A DNA stretch of 64,000 bases from an uncultured Lachnospiraceae bacterium (GTDB lineage: Bacteria > Bacillota > Clostridia > Lachnospirales > Lachnospiraceae): the NCBI GenBank assembly GCA_910586585.1, contig CAJUKA010000016.1, positions 1 through 64,000 of the forward strand, read 5' to 3'. Made by a program: the position numbers and the translations under genes. Below are positions 52,976 to 62,327 of the stretch, piece after piece. The notes beneath the pieces were generated by a model. The model was not told the origin of the DNA, did not search any database, and worked only from the letters and a program-made list of their open reading frames with translations. Numbering within the stretch: the stretch's first letter is position 1; each line of letters starts with the position of its first letter.

Positions 52976-53024
52976 CAAAAAGGTCTAATGTATTAAACCT
53001 ATTTTTAGTTTAACGCATTAGACC
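52976..53024 (-). terminator. Terminator of the DUF4179 gene
   Basis: GGTCTAATGCGTTAAAC and GTTTAATACATTAGACC (minus strand) pair over 17 positions with two mismatches and a 9-base loop. TTTTTG follows on the minus strand. It lies 30 bp after the DUF4179 stop. Confidence 0.9.
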
Positions 53025-53054
53025 AAAATTGTCAATTATTATTTATAAAATTAC

Positions 53055-54221
53055 TTATTTTAATAGATATTGCGTTTCATTTACTGTAATGGATTCAATA
53101 TTATTGATATCAACCAAACGATTAAAAACAAGCATCAGATTGTTTTGTTCATCACCGCATATATAACTTGCATTATCTATTTCAATATCACAAGCGTGAA
53201 CATTCTCTAATTCATGCTCGTGTACAATATAATCTGTTCCATCTTTATACTGTACAGCGACAAAATAGGCATGATAGGGATCATATGCGTCCTCTTCTGA
53301 CAATCCAAGTCCTGTATTCATATCAACTCTCATTGAAATTGGAGAAATACTAATTTTGCCGCCGTCCGGATTCACATATTCTACATTTTGAAGCAGGGTA
53401 CGCGTTGGAATCGAAATTTCTTCCATGGAAATATGTTTTCCTATCTCTGCATCTTCCATATCAAACAGCTCTTTTCTTGGTACAGCATACTGATATACTT
53501 CCATAATGAGTTCTGTTGTTCCAGTATTATAACTCTTTCTTGCAATATAATCATAACAATAAATCATATCATTGGTTGATTTTTCCATATCGACATAGAT
53601 TTTTTCACTGCCATCTTTAAACTGCATATAAAACTCTGCATCTTCCGAAAACCATGCTCCCTTTGTTTCATTGTCCAACTGACTGTATTCTAATACATCA
53701 ACACCTCCTTCTTTTTCTAATGTAAATTCTATGACAGCCGCATTTCCATCTGAGACCGCCGCCAAAATAGTCAGTTTGATATCTCCAAATTCCCTTATGA
53801 CAGGTTCATAAGAAACTGCATTTCCTATCAATTCTTCCGCCTTATTTGCATCTATATCCACAAATTCCTGCTTCGGATAGGTAATCATACAAGAGGTGTC
53901 TTTTTCCGCATCATACACAATTTCATCATGAGTCTCAATGTTTTTCTTTCCCAATGTTCCCCATAATCGGTTAAAAAATGCCCCATCTGATGCAGCATTT
54001 GCAAGAACTGGCGCAGAAATAAATAATACCACTGCCGCCGCTGCCACTTTCAGCACATTTCTTTTTGTTGTCTGTCCTATATTTTTTCTATATTCTTTCA
54101 ACATCCTCAATTTGTCCTCCTGATACTTTTGTGAAAATTCATGTTTTTCATGAAATGCATCGAAATCCTCAATTGATATATCAATCGCTGCCAAATCTAT
54201 GTAAACTTGTTCCTGTTTCAT
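53055..54221 (-). CDS. DUF4179 anti-sigma-type membrane protein
   Basis: 388 residues. Cytoplasmic N-terminus (about 1-55; MKQEQVYIDLAAIDISIEDF), one helix (VLKVAAAAVVLFISAPVLAN) and an extracellular DUF4179 domain followed by a C-terminal beta-rich part. It lies 16 bp downstream of an ECF sigma factor gene, as anti-sigma factors do. The signal it senses is unknown. Confidence 0.82.
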   Translation of the reverse strand: MKQEQVYIDLAAIDISIEDFDAFHEKHEFSQKYQEDKLRMLKEYRKNIGQTTKRNVLKVAAAAVVLFISAPVLANAASDGAFFNRLWGTLGKKNIETHDEIVYDAEKDTSCMITYPKQEFVDIDANKAEELIGNAVSYEPVIREFGDIKLTILAAVSDGNAAVIEFTLEKEGGVDVLEYSQLDNETKGAWFSEDAEFYMQFKDGSEKIYVDMEKSTNDMIYCYDYIARKSYNTGTTELIMEVYQYAVPRKELFDMEDAEIGKHISMEEISIPTRTLLQNVEYVNPDGGKISISPISMRVDMNTGLGLSEEDAYDPYHAYFVAVQYKDGTDYIVHEHELENVHACDIEIDNASYICGDEQNNLMLVFNRLVDINNIESITVNETQYLLK

Positions 54222-54237
54222 ATTGTTTGCTTCCTTT

Positions 54238-54735
54238 CTATGCTGTTTTCAGCATTTTCTTTGAGCGTTCAAATCGCTTTCTCACTGTCGCTTCTGTAAT
54301 ATTGAGTTTTCTTGCTGTTTCTTTCACAGACAAATTTTTAAGAACTAAGCAATCTACAACTGCATAATATTTAGGCGGCAATTTCGCAATCAACTCTTTT
54401 AAATCAATTTCTTCTTTCATTTCGATGCAGCCGCCTGCCCAATCTATCATCACATCCTCATTGGAATAACTGATAATCTCCTGCTCTTTTCTTTTTTTAT
54501 TGTATATGTCAATGGATGAATGCTTTATCACTGTGATAAGATACCGCTTGCAGTCATCGGAATCTACATCGGAAAAATATACAGCACTCTTCATCAGCTT
54601 CAAAAAAGCTTCCTGTACAGCATCTTCTGCCTGTTCTGCATGATGCAGGATATAATATGCAGACTGGTACATTTTTTGTTCATATCGCTGATAACACTTT
54701 TCGATAAATCGCATATGTGCTTTTTTATCAAACAT
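54238..54735 (-). CDS. ECF sigma factor
   Basis: 165 residues. Region 2 (about 8-75; YQSAYYILHHAEQAEDAVQE, then RYLITVIKHSSIDIYNKKRK) and region 4 (about 110-165; LPPKYYAVVDCLVLKNLSVK and TARKLNITEATVRKRFERS). Preceded by GGAGTAAAAGTGCA. Pairs with the DUF4179 protein; a second such pair in the window, unrelated in sequence to the SigV/RsiV-like one. Confidence 0.9.
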   Translation of the reverse strand: MFDKKAHMRFIEKCYQRYEQKMYQSAYYILHHAEQAEDAVQEAFLKLMKSAVYFSDVDSDDCKRYLITVIKHSSIDIYNKKRKEQEIISYSNEDVMIDWAGGCIEMKEEIDLKELIAKLPPKYYAVVDCLVLKNLSVKETARKLNITEATVRKRFERSKKMLKTA

Positions 54736-54888
54736 TGCACTTTTACTCCTTTCAAAGATTTTTCAAGTCTTTCACAACTGTGCACATTGTGTTTACACTT
54801 AATATAACCATATAAAAAAAGATTTTGTGACAAAATCGAGCGACAACATGCTCAAAAAACTATGTTTTTCCTCCTCATTAATATGCAA

Positions 54889-54957
54889 AAGGGGCTGTCT
54901 TATTAAGGAGAAACAATACACCCTCTTGTATTGTTTCTCCTTAACAAACAGCCCCTT
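54889..54957. repeat. 69-bp near-perfect palindrome
   Basis: Outer arms AAGGGGCTGT and ACAGCCCCTT, inner arms TTAAGGAGAAACAATACA and TGTATTGTTTCTCCTTAA (18 perfect pairs), loop CCCTCT. A few unpaired bases separate the two stems. It stands between the ECF sigma promoter region and the end of the HD gene. Terminator use is possible on the minus strand (HD gene upstream), but the GGGGCTGT ends also resemble transposon termini. Confidence 0.7.
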
Positions 54958-54982
54958 GTATTTAACATGTGATATAAAATGG

Positions 54983-55555
54983 TCACTTTCTCACAATTTC
55001 GTACAAATCTTTTCCTGTTTTTCCTGAAAAATATTCTTTCAATTCTATATTCTTATCCCATTTTTCTTTTGGATACTTCCCATACCTGTTTTTTACGTCT
55101 GACATACGGTCCTCAATGTTCATCACACCTTCTGCACCTGCAATACTGTCACAAAGCTGAATTAACCGGTCATAATCATCATATTCAACAGATGCCAATG
55201 CTTCTTTCAATTCTTCGATTTCATTGTCTTCAATGTCAAATCTACCAATGTAATCATGAATATTTTGAACACTAAAGGAATGCGTCAGACATATCTTAGC
55301 CACTTCATCAAATCCAAGCTTCAGCATATATTGATATCCATCATAGACATGGCCTAAATGCTTTACTCCAAACTTTCTGCCAATATCATGTAACAATCCC
55401 AAAACATAAGCCTTTTGACTGTCCATCCCCTCACATTCCCGCGCAATCCGTTCTGCACATTGCGCAGTCACTCTACTGTGATTCACCCAGGCTCCTGGGT
55501 TGCACTCCTCTGCATCCTTTAATAAAAACTCTGCCATCTCTTGAACTGGTAACAT
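54983..55555 (-). CDS. HD domain phosphohydrolase
   Basis: 190 residues. HD motif with NHSRVTAQCAERIARECEG and VLGLLHDIGRKFG (metal-binding HD) followed by KHLGHVYDGYQYMLKLGF. Family members hydrolyse nucleotides or other phosphates; this one looks like the small HDIG/YqeK-type group. Start has no strong ribosome site but TTCC..GTATCT region fits AAGGAGTATCT upstream (AGGAG). Confidence 0.85.
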   Translation of the reverse strand: MLPVQEMAEFLLKDAEECNPGAWVNHSRVTAQCAERIARECEGMDSQKAYVLGLLHDIGRKFGVKHLGHVYDGYQYMLKLGFDEVAKICLTHSFSVQNIHDYIGRFDIEDNEIEELKEALASVEYDDYDRLIQLCDSIAGAEGVMNIEDRMSDVKNRYGKYPKEKWDKNIELKEYFSGKTGKDLYEIVRK

Positions 55556-55600
55556 AGATACTCCTTCCTAATTTCTTTTGTAGTAACATTTATAACTCCC

Positions 55601-55681
55601 TCAAAATTCTCTCTGATTAATATCCAGCTCATGCAGAATTCTCTGCAGCAGTTCTTTACAAAGCTCTGCATCCTGCATGAC
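55601..55681 (-). pseudogene. Rpn-family nuclease/transposase N-terminal fragment
   Basis: A 25-codon frame, MQDAELCKELLQRILHELDI, ends at a TGA. It matches the FxxVFxDxELCKELLxxIL start of PD-(D/E)XK recombination-promoting nuclease (Rpn) proteins. The rest of the gene is absent. Short, so the assignment is tentative. Confidence 0.35.
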
Positions 55682-55745
55682 CTACTTTATTATACACAAC
55701 CCTATCTTAAAATACAACCGCTATTTCTACTTGAGTTACCGCAGC

Positions 55746-56050
55746 TTGTAACAGTGTTATAATTCACACTTACGCCAGATTTCTCATATACTTACAACGA
55801 TTTCGGTGTGAATTGCAACAATTGATGCACACAAAATGCTAAAAAGCACGCATTTTGGCGCTTGCTCCGACGCCATGCAGCAAGTGCATGGCGCAGGTGT
55901 GAAAAGTAACGTAACAGTTCAGTCTTCGACTTCCTGTTACAAGGCATCAAGCCATGCAAAAAAATCACTCCGTGGTGACTTGATGCTTCTCAACCACTAT
56001 GTATTCTTACGGACTTTGCAGCATCGTGCAAAGTCCTAGGCTGAACCGTT
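55746..56050. repeat. Outer repeat-like element containing MITE copy B
   Basis: The ends, GTAACAGTTCAG on the left and CTGAACCGTTAC on the right, are an inverted repeat of 12 bp with one mismatch. An 11-bp direct repeat GTTACCGCAGC flanks both ends (55735-55745 and 56048-56058). Without the nested 155-bp element and its duplication this outer sequence is about 142 bp. Left-end sequence (GTAACAGTTCAG) recurs near 9413. Exact borders are uncertain. Confidence 0.5.
55748..55918. mobile_element. 155-bp miniature element, copy B, with 8-bp target duplication
   Basis: The element (55756-55910) is flanked by GTAACAGT on both sides (55748-55755 and 55911-55918). It is the reverse complement of copy A (34339-34493), equal in length and differing at 3 positions, including a G to A change in one terminal GTAAC. 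It has inserted into the left arm of an older repeat. Confidence 0.9.
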
Positions 56051-56172
56051 ACCGCAGCATACCTTTCTCATGTCAAAGTACAGATTATTGCATCCAGAAA
56101 AGATATTTACCTGGAATCTCATCAATACTGCTGCTATGTCACCTTCAAAGTTTATGGTGCGAAATTACAATT

Positions 56173-57759
56173 TCACACGACTGCCTCCACAACTACTTTA
56201 TTCCCAATCTGAATTTCCTTTACTCCCATTTCCTTATTCTTGTTAAAGTTAAAACTGAGCATATATCCCTTATTTTTGCGGTAGTAATCCAAATAATCTG
56301 TAAGCTGCTTTTCACCTCTTTCATTATACTCGCTGCCATGCCAAATTTTAAGTTCGACAATGAATTGTTCTCCAAGATAATCCACTATGATGTCGGTGCG
56401 TCTTTCATCCCTTGTCTGTGCCTCAAGATAGTAATTCCCTGTGCCGTTTATAATAGGCTTTAAATAGATCAGAAAAATTTTTCTGCCCTGTTTTTCAATA
56501 AATTTCTGATCGCTTTGTCCATAAATCTCTGTAAAATACTCAACAAACTTTTTCAGGACAAGCGTCATATCCAACATATTATCTTTGATAAAGCCAACCC
56601 TGTCGCTGCCTCCCTGCGCATAGATATCGCTCCCCGATTCTTCTGCCATAAACAAGTTTAGCAGACACATTTCAAACATCCTGTTTGCTATTGACACACG
56701 ACTGTTTTCCTCCTTCAAAAAACCAAGCATTAGCCCAAGGCTAATCGACTTTTGTTCAGGACTAAATGTTACTTTCCTTCCGCGATATATAATGTCTTCT
56801 ATCATGCCACGCAGGTCTTTATAAATATCAAGCTGCTTTGTCATGCTTTCAAACAGCGGCGAGCTTTTTCTCAATATATTGCTTACTGCCCTTTCAATTC
56901 CTTGCTTTGTCCATGTTTTCTGCATTGTTTCAAAGCCTACAGTTCCAAAAATCTTTTCGTCAAGCTGTTTGCATATTGAGGAAACAAGGACAGGATAACC
57001 TGATGTATATTGATATATTTCTTCCGCTACTCCTTTTATATTCATTCCCGTTTTATTTTCCTCTTCATATTCTTCCAACATATTCTCGATCTGAGACACG
57101 GAAAAACTCATATCTATATCAAAATCAGCGGCAATGTTCCATGGACTGTTATACTGATGCTCCGAATCAGAACGCAACTTTAATTTGAGGTTTTTTATGT
57201 CATACACACCTGCCAGAATTACGGAATGAAAAATCGGCGTTTCATCACGATTTAAATAGTATTTTCTAAGAAGCGCCAAAAAATCAACAAACACCTGATT
57301 ATTGCCCGCACTGTCAACCTCGTCAATCATCAACACAATCGGACGCGGACTTTTCTCACACATACCGCTTAACCGCACAAACAAGTCTTTTAAACCAATA
57401 TCATGTCTTTCACGAATCTCGTTCAGCGGCTCAAGCAATTCCCTCATTCCGCTTATTTCAGTCATCTTAAACGCCCTGGCAAAAACATCGGCAAATGCAC
57501 GCGTAAAAGTCACAGTGTCTGCAAATTCTTCCGTTCCAAGTTCCTGAAAGTCCAATGATACAACAATATACTCTCCCTTTAAATATTGTTTTAAAGCTCT
57601 AAGCGTTGTCGTCTTTCCATATTGACGTCCCCTGTTAATGACAAAATAACTGCCATAATCTACAAAGTCCTCCTTAATCTTTTCCAGTCGATTGTCCAAC
57701 TGGACCATATAATGTCTTTGCGGACTACATGAACCTGTTATGTTAAATCTGCGTCTCAT
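56173..57759 (-). CDS. AAA-ATPase-like protein with C-terminal PD-(D/E)XK nuclease
   Basis: 528 residues from the ATG at 57759 (GGAGGT upstream). N-terminal P-loop ATPase: GRQYGKTTTLRALKQYL (Walker A variant GRQYGKT) and IVLMIDEVDSAGN (Walker B with a sensor Asn). C-terminal nuclease-like domain: DIIVDYLGEQFIVELKIW (PD-(D/E)XK core D...ExK). These AAA-ATPase_like/PDDEXK_9 proteins are abundant in Lachnospiraceae and Bacteroidales and are of unknown function; a defence or selfish-element role has been proposed for relatives. Single gene with its own promoter. Confidence 0.85.
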   Translation of the reverse strand: MRRRFNITGSCSPQRHYMVQLDNRLEKIKEDFVDYGSYFVINRGRQYGKTTTLRALKQYLKGEYIVVSLDFQELGTEEFADTVTFTRAFADVFARAFKMTEISGMRELLEPLNEIRERHDIGLKDLFVRLSGMCEKSPRPIVLMIDEVDSAGNNQVFVDFLALLRKYYLNRDETPIFHSVILAGVYDIKNLKLKLRSDSEHQYNSPWNIAADFDIDMSFSVSQIENMLEEYEEENKTGMNIKGVAEEIYQYTSGYPVLVSSICKQLDEKIFGTVGFETMQKTWTKQGIERAVSNILRKSSPLFESMTKQLDIYKDLRGMIEDIIYRGRKVTFSPEQKSISLGLMLGFLKEENSRVSIANRMFEMCLLNLFMAEESGSDIYAQGGSDRVGFIKDNMLDMTLVLKKFVEYFTEIYGQSDQKFIEKQGRKIFLIYLKPIINGTGNYYLEAQTRDERRTDIIVDYLGEQFIVELKIWHGSEYNERGEKQLTDYLDYYRKNKGYMLSFNFNKNKEMGVKEIQIGNKVVVEAVV

Positions 57760-57864
57760 ATCTCTACCTCCAGCACACAAAAAGTGTAACAGTTTCCTAT
57801 TTAAAATTATTTTATCATTACAGCCAAAATATGTAAATCTATGAAAAACTTAACTACCTTCGAA

Positions 57865-58509
57865 TTAGCAATCCTGCTTTTCCAATCTTCCCTGATCCAT
57901 TTCATACACTTCATCACACAAGATCTCAATGTCCTCTTTATTATGGCTTGCAAGTATTATTGTTTTTCCCAAATCCCGCAGTCCCATCAAAATCCCTCTG
58001 ACCTCCTCCACACCCTGCTTATCCAGACTGTTCATTGGCTCGTCCAAAATCAGTATTTCAGGATTTTCCATGATAGCCTGCGCTATACCCAAACGCTGTT
58101 TCATTCCTAATGAATATTTCCCAACCTTTTTATGACTATCCGGGTCAAGCCCTGCTTTTTCCATACTCTCTCTGATTTCCTTTTTTCCGATCACATTGCG
58201 TATGCTTGCCAAATATGCAAGGTTTTTAAATCCTGTATACCCCTTTAAAAATCCAGGATTTTCTATAATAATCCCTATATTATCCGCAAAATCCGTATCC
58301 TTTCCAATCTCTTTTCCACATACAATAACACGTCCTTTGGTAGGCTTTAAATAACCTGTTATCAGCTTAAACAGAACTGTCTTTCCAGAACCGTTTCTTC
58401 CCATAATTCCATAAATTTTTCCTCTTTCAATGTCCAGATTAACATTTTCAAGCACAGTAACATCACCAAATTTTTTCGATAAATTCTCAATCCTGATAAT
58501 CTCTGTCAT
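57865..58509 (-). CDS. ABC transporter ATP-binding protein
   Basis: 214 residues. Walker A GRNGSGKT, signature YSLGMKQRLGIAQAI, Walker B ILILDEPMNSLD, H-loop SHNKED. The ABC-2 type with LGMKQR is typical of drug and lantibiotic-immunity exporters. Last gene of the five-gene operon; it supplies the ATPase to the upstream permeases. Confidence 0.94.
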   Translation of the reverse strand: MTEIIRIENLSKKFGDVTVLENVNLDIERGKIYGIMGRNGSGKTVLFKLITGYLKPTKGRVIVCGKEIGKDTDFADNIGIIIENPGFLKGYTGFKNLAYLASIRNVIGKKEIRESMEKAGLDPDSHKKVGKYSLGMKQRLGIAQAIMENPEILILDEPMNSLDKQGVEEVRGILMGLRDLGKTIILASHNKEDIEILCDEVYEMDQGRLEKQDC

Positions 58510-58585
58510 ACAAAAGCTCCCTTTCTCTCCTGACTAAAATTTCCAGTATCAACGATTCCTCATGTTTTTCTGTTTTCTATCTGTC

Positions 58586-59215
58586 CTAGATTTTCCTTTC
58601 CAGAAAAATTCTTCCAGCCAGATAAACAAGCGCAATCAGCGCCATCTCGGTTAACAGGGAAAGCAGAACAGAAACTCCCGTCTCCCCAAAATACCATTTG
58701 CTTTGAAAATACATCCCCCACATTCCATACATAAACTGGGCTATTCTCATATTTGAAAAGCCCGCGAGAAAAGTAATTCCTTCCAACAGTAACAGAACGG
58801 CAGGCGCAAGTTTCCTAAACCTTGTCAAATCCAGTACAAGAAAAAAAATCATTGTCATAATAAGATGTATAGACCATAATAAAAACATTTTCCATTTTTC
58901 TTCTGAAAGTTCCCCAAGGTTCACAACATCAGCCGCTATTGCTGTGATAAACAAAATTACCACCGCCAATACACTGTTTCGTAGAACTCTGAGAAATTTC
59001 CATCGCCACCATTTTTTGACTGTCACATAACGGTAACATGCAAGAGGTTCTATTTTCCTCCACTTTTCAAGCCAGAAACCTTCCGCCAGCAGGCAGATGC
59101 CAATGGGCAAAAGCCAACTTGCCAGTTCTTGTAATACCTTTTCAAAATCTACCGCCCAGCTTGAACCGTCCTGTGAAACTCCTCCAAAAAAGTTTAAAAT
59201 CATACTCTGATTCAT
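58586..59215 (-). CDS. ABC transporter-associated membrane protein
   Basis: 209 residues from the ATG at 59215 (GAGGTATATT upstream; a GTG four codons earlier is possible). About six helices with no soluble domain; MWGMYFQSKWYFGETGVSVL near the C-terminus. ABC-2 permeases in this operon type often come as several small membrane proteins. No specific family can be named. Confidence 0.8.
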   Translation of the reverse strand: MNQSMILNFFGGVSQDGSSWAVDFEKVLQELASWLLPIGICLLAEGFWLEKWRKIEPLACYRYVTVKKWWRWKFLRVLRNSVLAVVILFITAIAADVVNLGELSEEKWKMFLLWSIHLIMTMIFFLVLDLTRFRKLAPAVLLLLEGITFLAGFSNMRIAQFMYGMWGMYFQSKWYFGETGVSVLLSLLTEMALIALVYLAGRIFLERKI

Positions 59216-59281
59216 AATATACCTCACTGTTTTGCTATTTGCCTATCAAAAAATGATACTCAGCATAAACAAAATTAACAT

Positions 59282-60106
59282 CTATCTTGCGTGAAGGTCC
59301 ACTTTCTTTATGGCAAATACTGACGCTGCAGCCATAACAAGAATGAAAACCAGCATCATACAAGGATATTTCCAGATTCCGCCTATGTCGTCCACATAAT
59401 ACACCGGACTCTGACGCAGACTGCCCACGGAGGATAAGATAACGCCTCCCAAATGCACCACTGCCACCGCCGCCAATCCCCAAAAACCGCCAAATGCAAG
59501 GTTACACAGATACAAAAGGACTCCCAGAAAAACGAAATAACAAAGCATATACAAAAAGGTAATACCAAACGCCTGAGGAACTGTCATAAATTTCATCATT
59601 GCTGCGCCATCAAAGAAAATATGATATTTTTCTGCAATCGCATTTGAGGAAACAGTTGACAGAATATAGACGGGACTGCTCCAAAACTCTCCTGAAAATC
59701 CAAAAGGAACACTGACAACAACTGAAATGGCAGCAAGACACGTGATATACAGAAGTGCCTGCATGAAAACATAAAACAACATGCCCATGTTCCAGCTTTG
59801 TCTGCCGCTGCGATACAGTATCATATAGGTATTTCCTTTGACAAAAGGCGCATCCCCTATGACCAGCAGATATCCCAGAATCCAGAACCTGCACGCCATC
59901 CCCTGATTTGCGGTGACAATAAAGTTCTCACAAATATTAACAGATTCCCTAATCCCCATTGCATATCGCAGGAAATCATTTGTTCCCATAGCCAGAAATG
60001 TCATTCCCAACAGATATCCTAGCATTACCCTGACACTGCCCATTTCCTGTTTCAACATCCCAAAGGCAATAAGAATTGCCCTGGTACTCCCTATCGTCTT
60101 ACTCAT
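59282..60106 (-). CDS. ABC-2-type permease
   Basis: 274 residues from the ATG at 60106, with AGGAG eight bases upstream, overlapping the previous gene's stop by 8 bp. About six helices. The extracellular loop between helices 1 and 2 carries NDFLRYAMGIRESVNICENF. Likely the channel part of the exporter. Confidence 0.8.
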   Translation of the reverse strand: MSKTIGSTRAILIAFGMLKQEMGSVRVMLGYLLGMTFLAMGTNDFLRYAMGIRESVNICENFIVTANQGMACRFWILGYLLVIGDAPFVKGNTYMILYRSGRQSWNMGMLFYVFMQALLYITCLAAISVVVSVPFGFSGEFWSSPVYILSTVSSNAIAEKYHIFFDGAAMMKFMTVPQAFGITFLYMLCYFVFLGVLLYLCNLAFGGFWGLAAVAVVHLGGVILSSVGSLRQSPVYYVDDIGGIWKYPCMMLVFILVMAAASVFAIKKVDLHAR

Positions 60107-60869
60107 CCCTGCATCTCCTCCTGAATCCTGCCATAACCGCCACAGCAGCGGCAAAAAGCCAGATACACTCTGCCGCAACCGACAGCAAATGCCCTATATC
60201 GTCTCCACGCACCAGCAGGGCGGGATTTAAACAGTTGGGCATCAATATATAAAGAGCTTGGTATAAGACAAAGGGTGCAATCAGTGACACATACTTATTT
60301 GGCATCCACACCGCAAACGCCAATCCCACCAAAGCCCATGTAGCTCCGAACAGAAACCCCAGCAACACTTTGACTGCCACCATCATGCCAAGTCCATAGT
60401 TCTGACCTATCGCCACCATTTCGATATTTGTCTCCACCCTCAAAACATTCACTCCCGAAGCGTCCAATCCCAGGAAATTGGCATCAGCCACACCCGGCGA
60501 CTCCAGATACACAGCCACAAGACATACGAAAAGATAAGGAAGCGCAACGATGACTCCTCCCGAAAGCGCAACACTGATAATTCGAATTTGGGCAAATTTC
60601 TGCGGTTTCATACGGGCAAGAACCAGCCTGTAATACCCGCTCTCATACTCCCCGCAAAAGCAAGCCGCATACCCCAACACTGGAAACACAGGCAGAAACA
60701 CGGTAAAACCCGATGTGGCCAGTATATTCACGATAGCATAATAGGGACTACCCGAATGAAACGATTCTGTGATAAAATTATACATAAGCAATGCTCCAAG
60801 GCCAAAAATACCCGCAAAAAATCCCGAAGTCGCAAAGCTTCTTTTGATATCCATCCATAGAAATTTCAT
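60099..60869 (-). CDS. ABC-2-type permease
   Basis: 256 residues from the ATG at 60869 (GAGAAGGTAT upstream); a TTG eight codons earlier is less likely. About six helices with CFCGEYESGYYRLVLARMKP between helices 2 and 3, a cytoplasmic loop typical of ABC-2 proteins. Pairs with the neighbouring permease and ATPase. Confidence 0.8.
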   Translation of the reverse strand: MKFLWMDIKRSFATSGFFAGIFGLGALLMYNFITESFHSGSPYYAIVNILATSGFTVFLPVFPVLGYAACFCGEYESGYYRLVLARMKPQKFAQIRIISVALSGGVIVALPYLFVCLVAVYLESPGVADANFLGLDASGVNVLRVETNIEMVAIGQNYGLGMMVAVKVLLGFLFGATWALVGLAFAVWMPNKYVSLIAPFVLYQALYILMPNCLNPALLVRGDDIGHLLSVAAECIWLFAAAVAVMAGFRRRCRDE

Positions 60870-60915
60870 ATACCTTCTCACACTCTCTATCAATTTCCTT
60901 CTTTTATCAATGTTC

Positions 60916-62139
60916 CTAGTCAGCCTCTTCCAGTTCCCCTGTGACTGCGTTCACACATATGTGGACTGGCCCCACGGCATCGCCATAGTCTCCCTCCACA
61001 TATTCGTCAAGGGGCATATAGATATGCCATATGGGCATAAGCACCAATTCGGGTTTATACTCTATCTCATCCAAAGCAGGCGCGGAATTGGGCACTGGAT
61101 AATAATTTAATTCCACTCTATCGTATATGATCGTACCATCCGATTCTAGTATACCGCTATCCAGATACTGTTCCAATATTTCCAGAACCTGCTCAAAAGA
61201 AATCACCGTGACAGGCTCTTTATTCGTCACCCTTCCACAGAAATTGGTAAGGGTGACCTCCGCCACGCCCTCCCCGGAAACAATTGCATACCCATTTGGC
61301 GATACCTGTCCCAGCGCATAGCTGTCGGCTCCGATGTCCACCGCGATTCCATCATAAGCGGGCACAAACTCCATCTGGTAAAAGCTGGAATCATCACCCT
61401 CAATATAATATATTTTCTGAAAAGCAAGCTCACTTACTCCCACGGCTTTCAGCTTGTCCAGAAGTATTTCCCTGGCCCTGCCTGCCGAAAAGCTGCCTTC
61501 ATCCATCCCCTCCTGGGAAACGAGCGTTTCTTTGTCATCCTTACTGTATCCCTCATCCTTACTGTACACCTCGAAATATTTTTCCCTTAACCCATAATTC
61601 AAATAATACGCTGATGTATGATGCGAAAACGATGCCTCCTTTTTCCTGTCGCCAAGCCGGTTCGCGCTATGGTCACCGAATTTGGAGTATAAAAATCTTT
61701 CGCCGTTTTCATCAGGGGTACTGTTATATCTGTCGCTCTCCTCTATCTCCTGTAAAAGTTCCTGAGAAGTGTCCTCTACGCTGCCGCTTTCGCTGTCAAG
61801 AAAGGCGAGCAGAATATCCTTGTCAAGCCCCTCGTCCGGCTTCATCGTAATGATGTACAGTTGATCAGGCAGCGCGGGAATTTCGGCGTTTATGTTTATA
61901 ATATTATTGTCTGTGCCTACCGTGCCCTGATATTGGCCTGCCTCCTTATCAAGCCCGTCTCCCGCTTGCATCTGCTCCTGTGAGCATTCTGCAGCAATGC
62001 CCTGCACCTGCTTTTCCATATCGCCTTGCGCGTGCATAATGCCATTTTTCTCCACCACATCTGGTGCTTTCTGACAGCCGGTAAGACCAAACATACAAAG
62101 CACTGCCGCTATCGTGAAACATAAACTCTTCCTTCTCAT
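60916..62139 (-). CDS. Lipoprotein with DUF6034-like sensor/ligand domain
   Basis: 407 residues from the ATG at 62139 (GGGAGGTATCAGT). Lipobox LTGC near residue 20. A long ligand-binding-type domain (DQLYIITMKPDEGLDKDILL ... LREKYFEVYSKDEGYSKDDK ... PVPNSAPALDEIEYKPELVL), ending LEEAD. First gene of the ABC operon; it may bind the transported substrate or protect against a lantibiotic as LanI-like lipoproteins do. The match to DUF6034 is from memory. Confidence 0.75.
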   Translation of the reverse strand: MRRKSLCFTIAAVLCMFGLTGCQKAPDVVEKNGIMHAQGDMEKQVQGIAAECSQEQMQAGDGLDKEAGQYQGTVGTDNNIININAEIPALPDQLYIITMKPDEGLDKDILLAFLDSESGSVEDTSQELLQEIEESDRYNSTPDENGERFLYSKFGDHSANRLGDRKKEASFSHHTSAYYLNYGLREKYFEVYSKDEGYSKDDKETLVSQEGMDEGSFSAGRAREILLDKLKAVGVSELAFQKIYYIEGDDSSFYQMEFVPAYDGIAVDIGADSYALGQVSPNGYAIVSGEGVAEVTLTNFCGRVTNKEPVTVISFEQVLEILEQYLDSGILESDGTIIYDRVELNYYPVPNSAPALDEIEYKPELVLMPIWHIYMPLDEYVEGDYGDAVGPVHICVNAVTGELEEAD

Positions 62140-62259
62140 ACTGATACCTCCCTGTAAGATTCGTTTGTGTTCTGCCATGCCTGCTTTTGACCGACCTTTG
62201 AAATTGTAAAAAGACTTTCTTATTTATGGTCAGACAATTCCTTTTCGCATGTCTTTCAA

Positions 62260-62324
62260 AGCATACCACATAAATAGGAGGTTTTTTGAATTTTGCCGAA
62301 ATTCTACCATATTTTTGCCGAAAT
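62260..62324 (-). promoter_or_regulatory. Putative LytTR operator and promoter of the ABC operon
   Basis: Two copies of TTTTGCCGAAAT (62291-62302 and 62313-62324) are spaced 22 bp start to start, two helix turns, as required for LytTR dimers bound on one DNA face. On the minus strand a TATGCT -10-like box (62260-62265) lies 25 bp downstream of the second repeat, where a -35 would normally be. This is the arrangement of an activated promoter. The response regulator is encoded at 63606. Confidence 0.65.
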
Positions 62325-62327
62325 CAG

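Larger units (their letters stand above)
55556..56172. other. 617-bp intergenic region with nested repeat elements
   Basis: Contains the Rpn-like fragment (55601-55681), the 155-bp element copy B (55756-55910) and an outer repeat-like element (55746-56050). From 56060 to 56172 I see nothing beyond short AT-rich sequence. Confidence 0.6.

Noticed and set aside
53055..54735. Second ECF/anti-sigma pair as a duplicate of the SigV/RsiV-like pair
   Set aside because: The anti-sigma proteins have different outer domains (DUF4179 versus DUF3298) and the sigma factors share only family-level similarity, so they are not a recent duplication.
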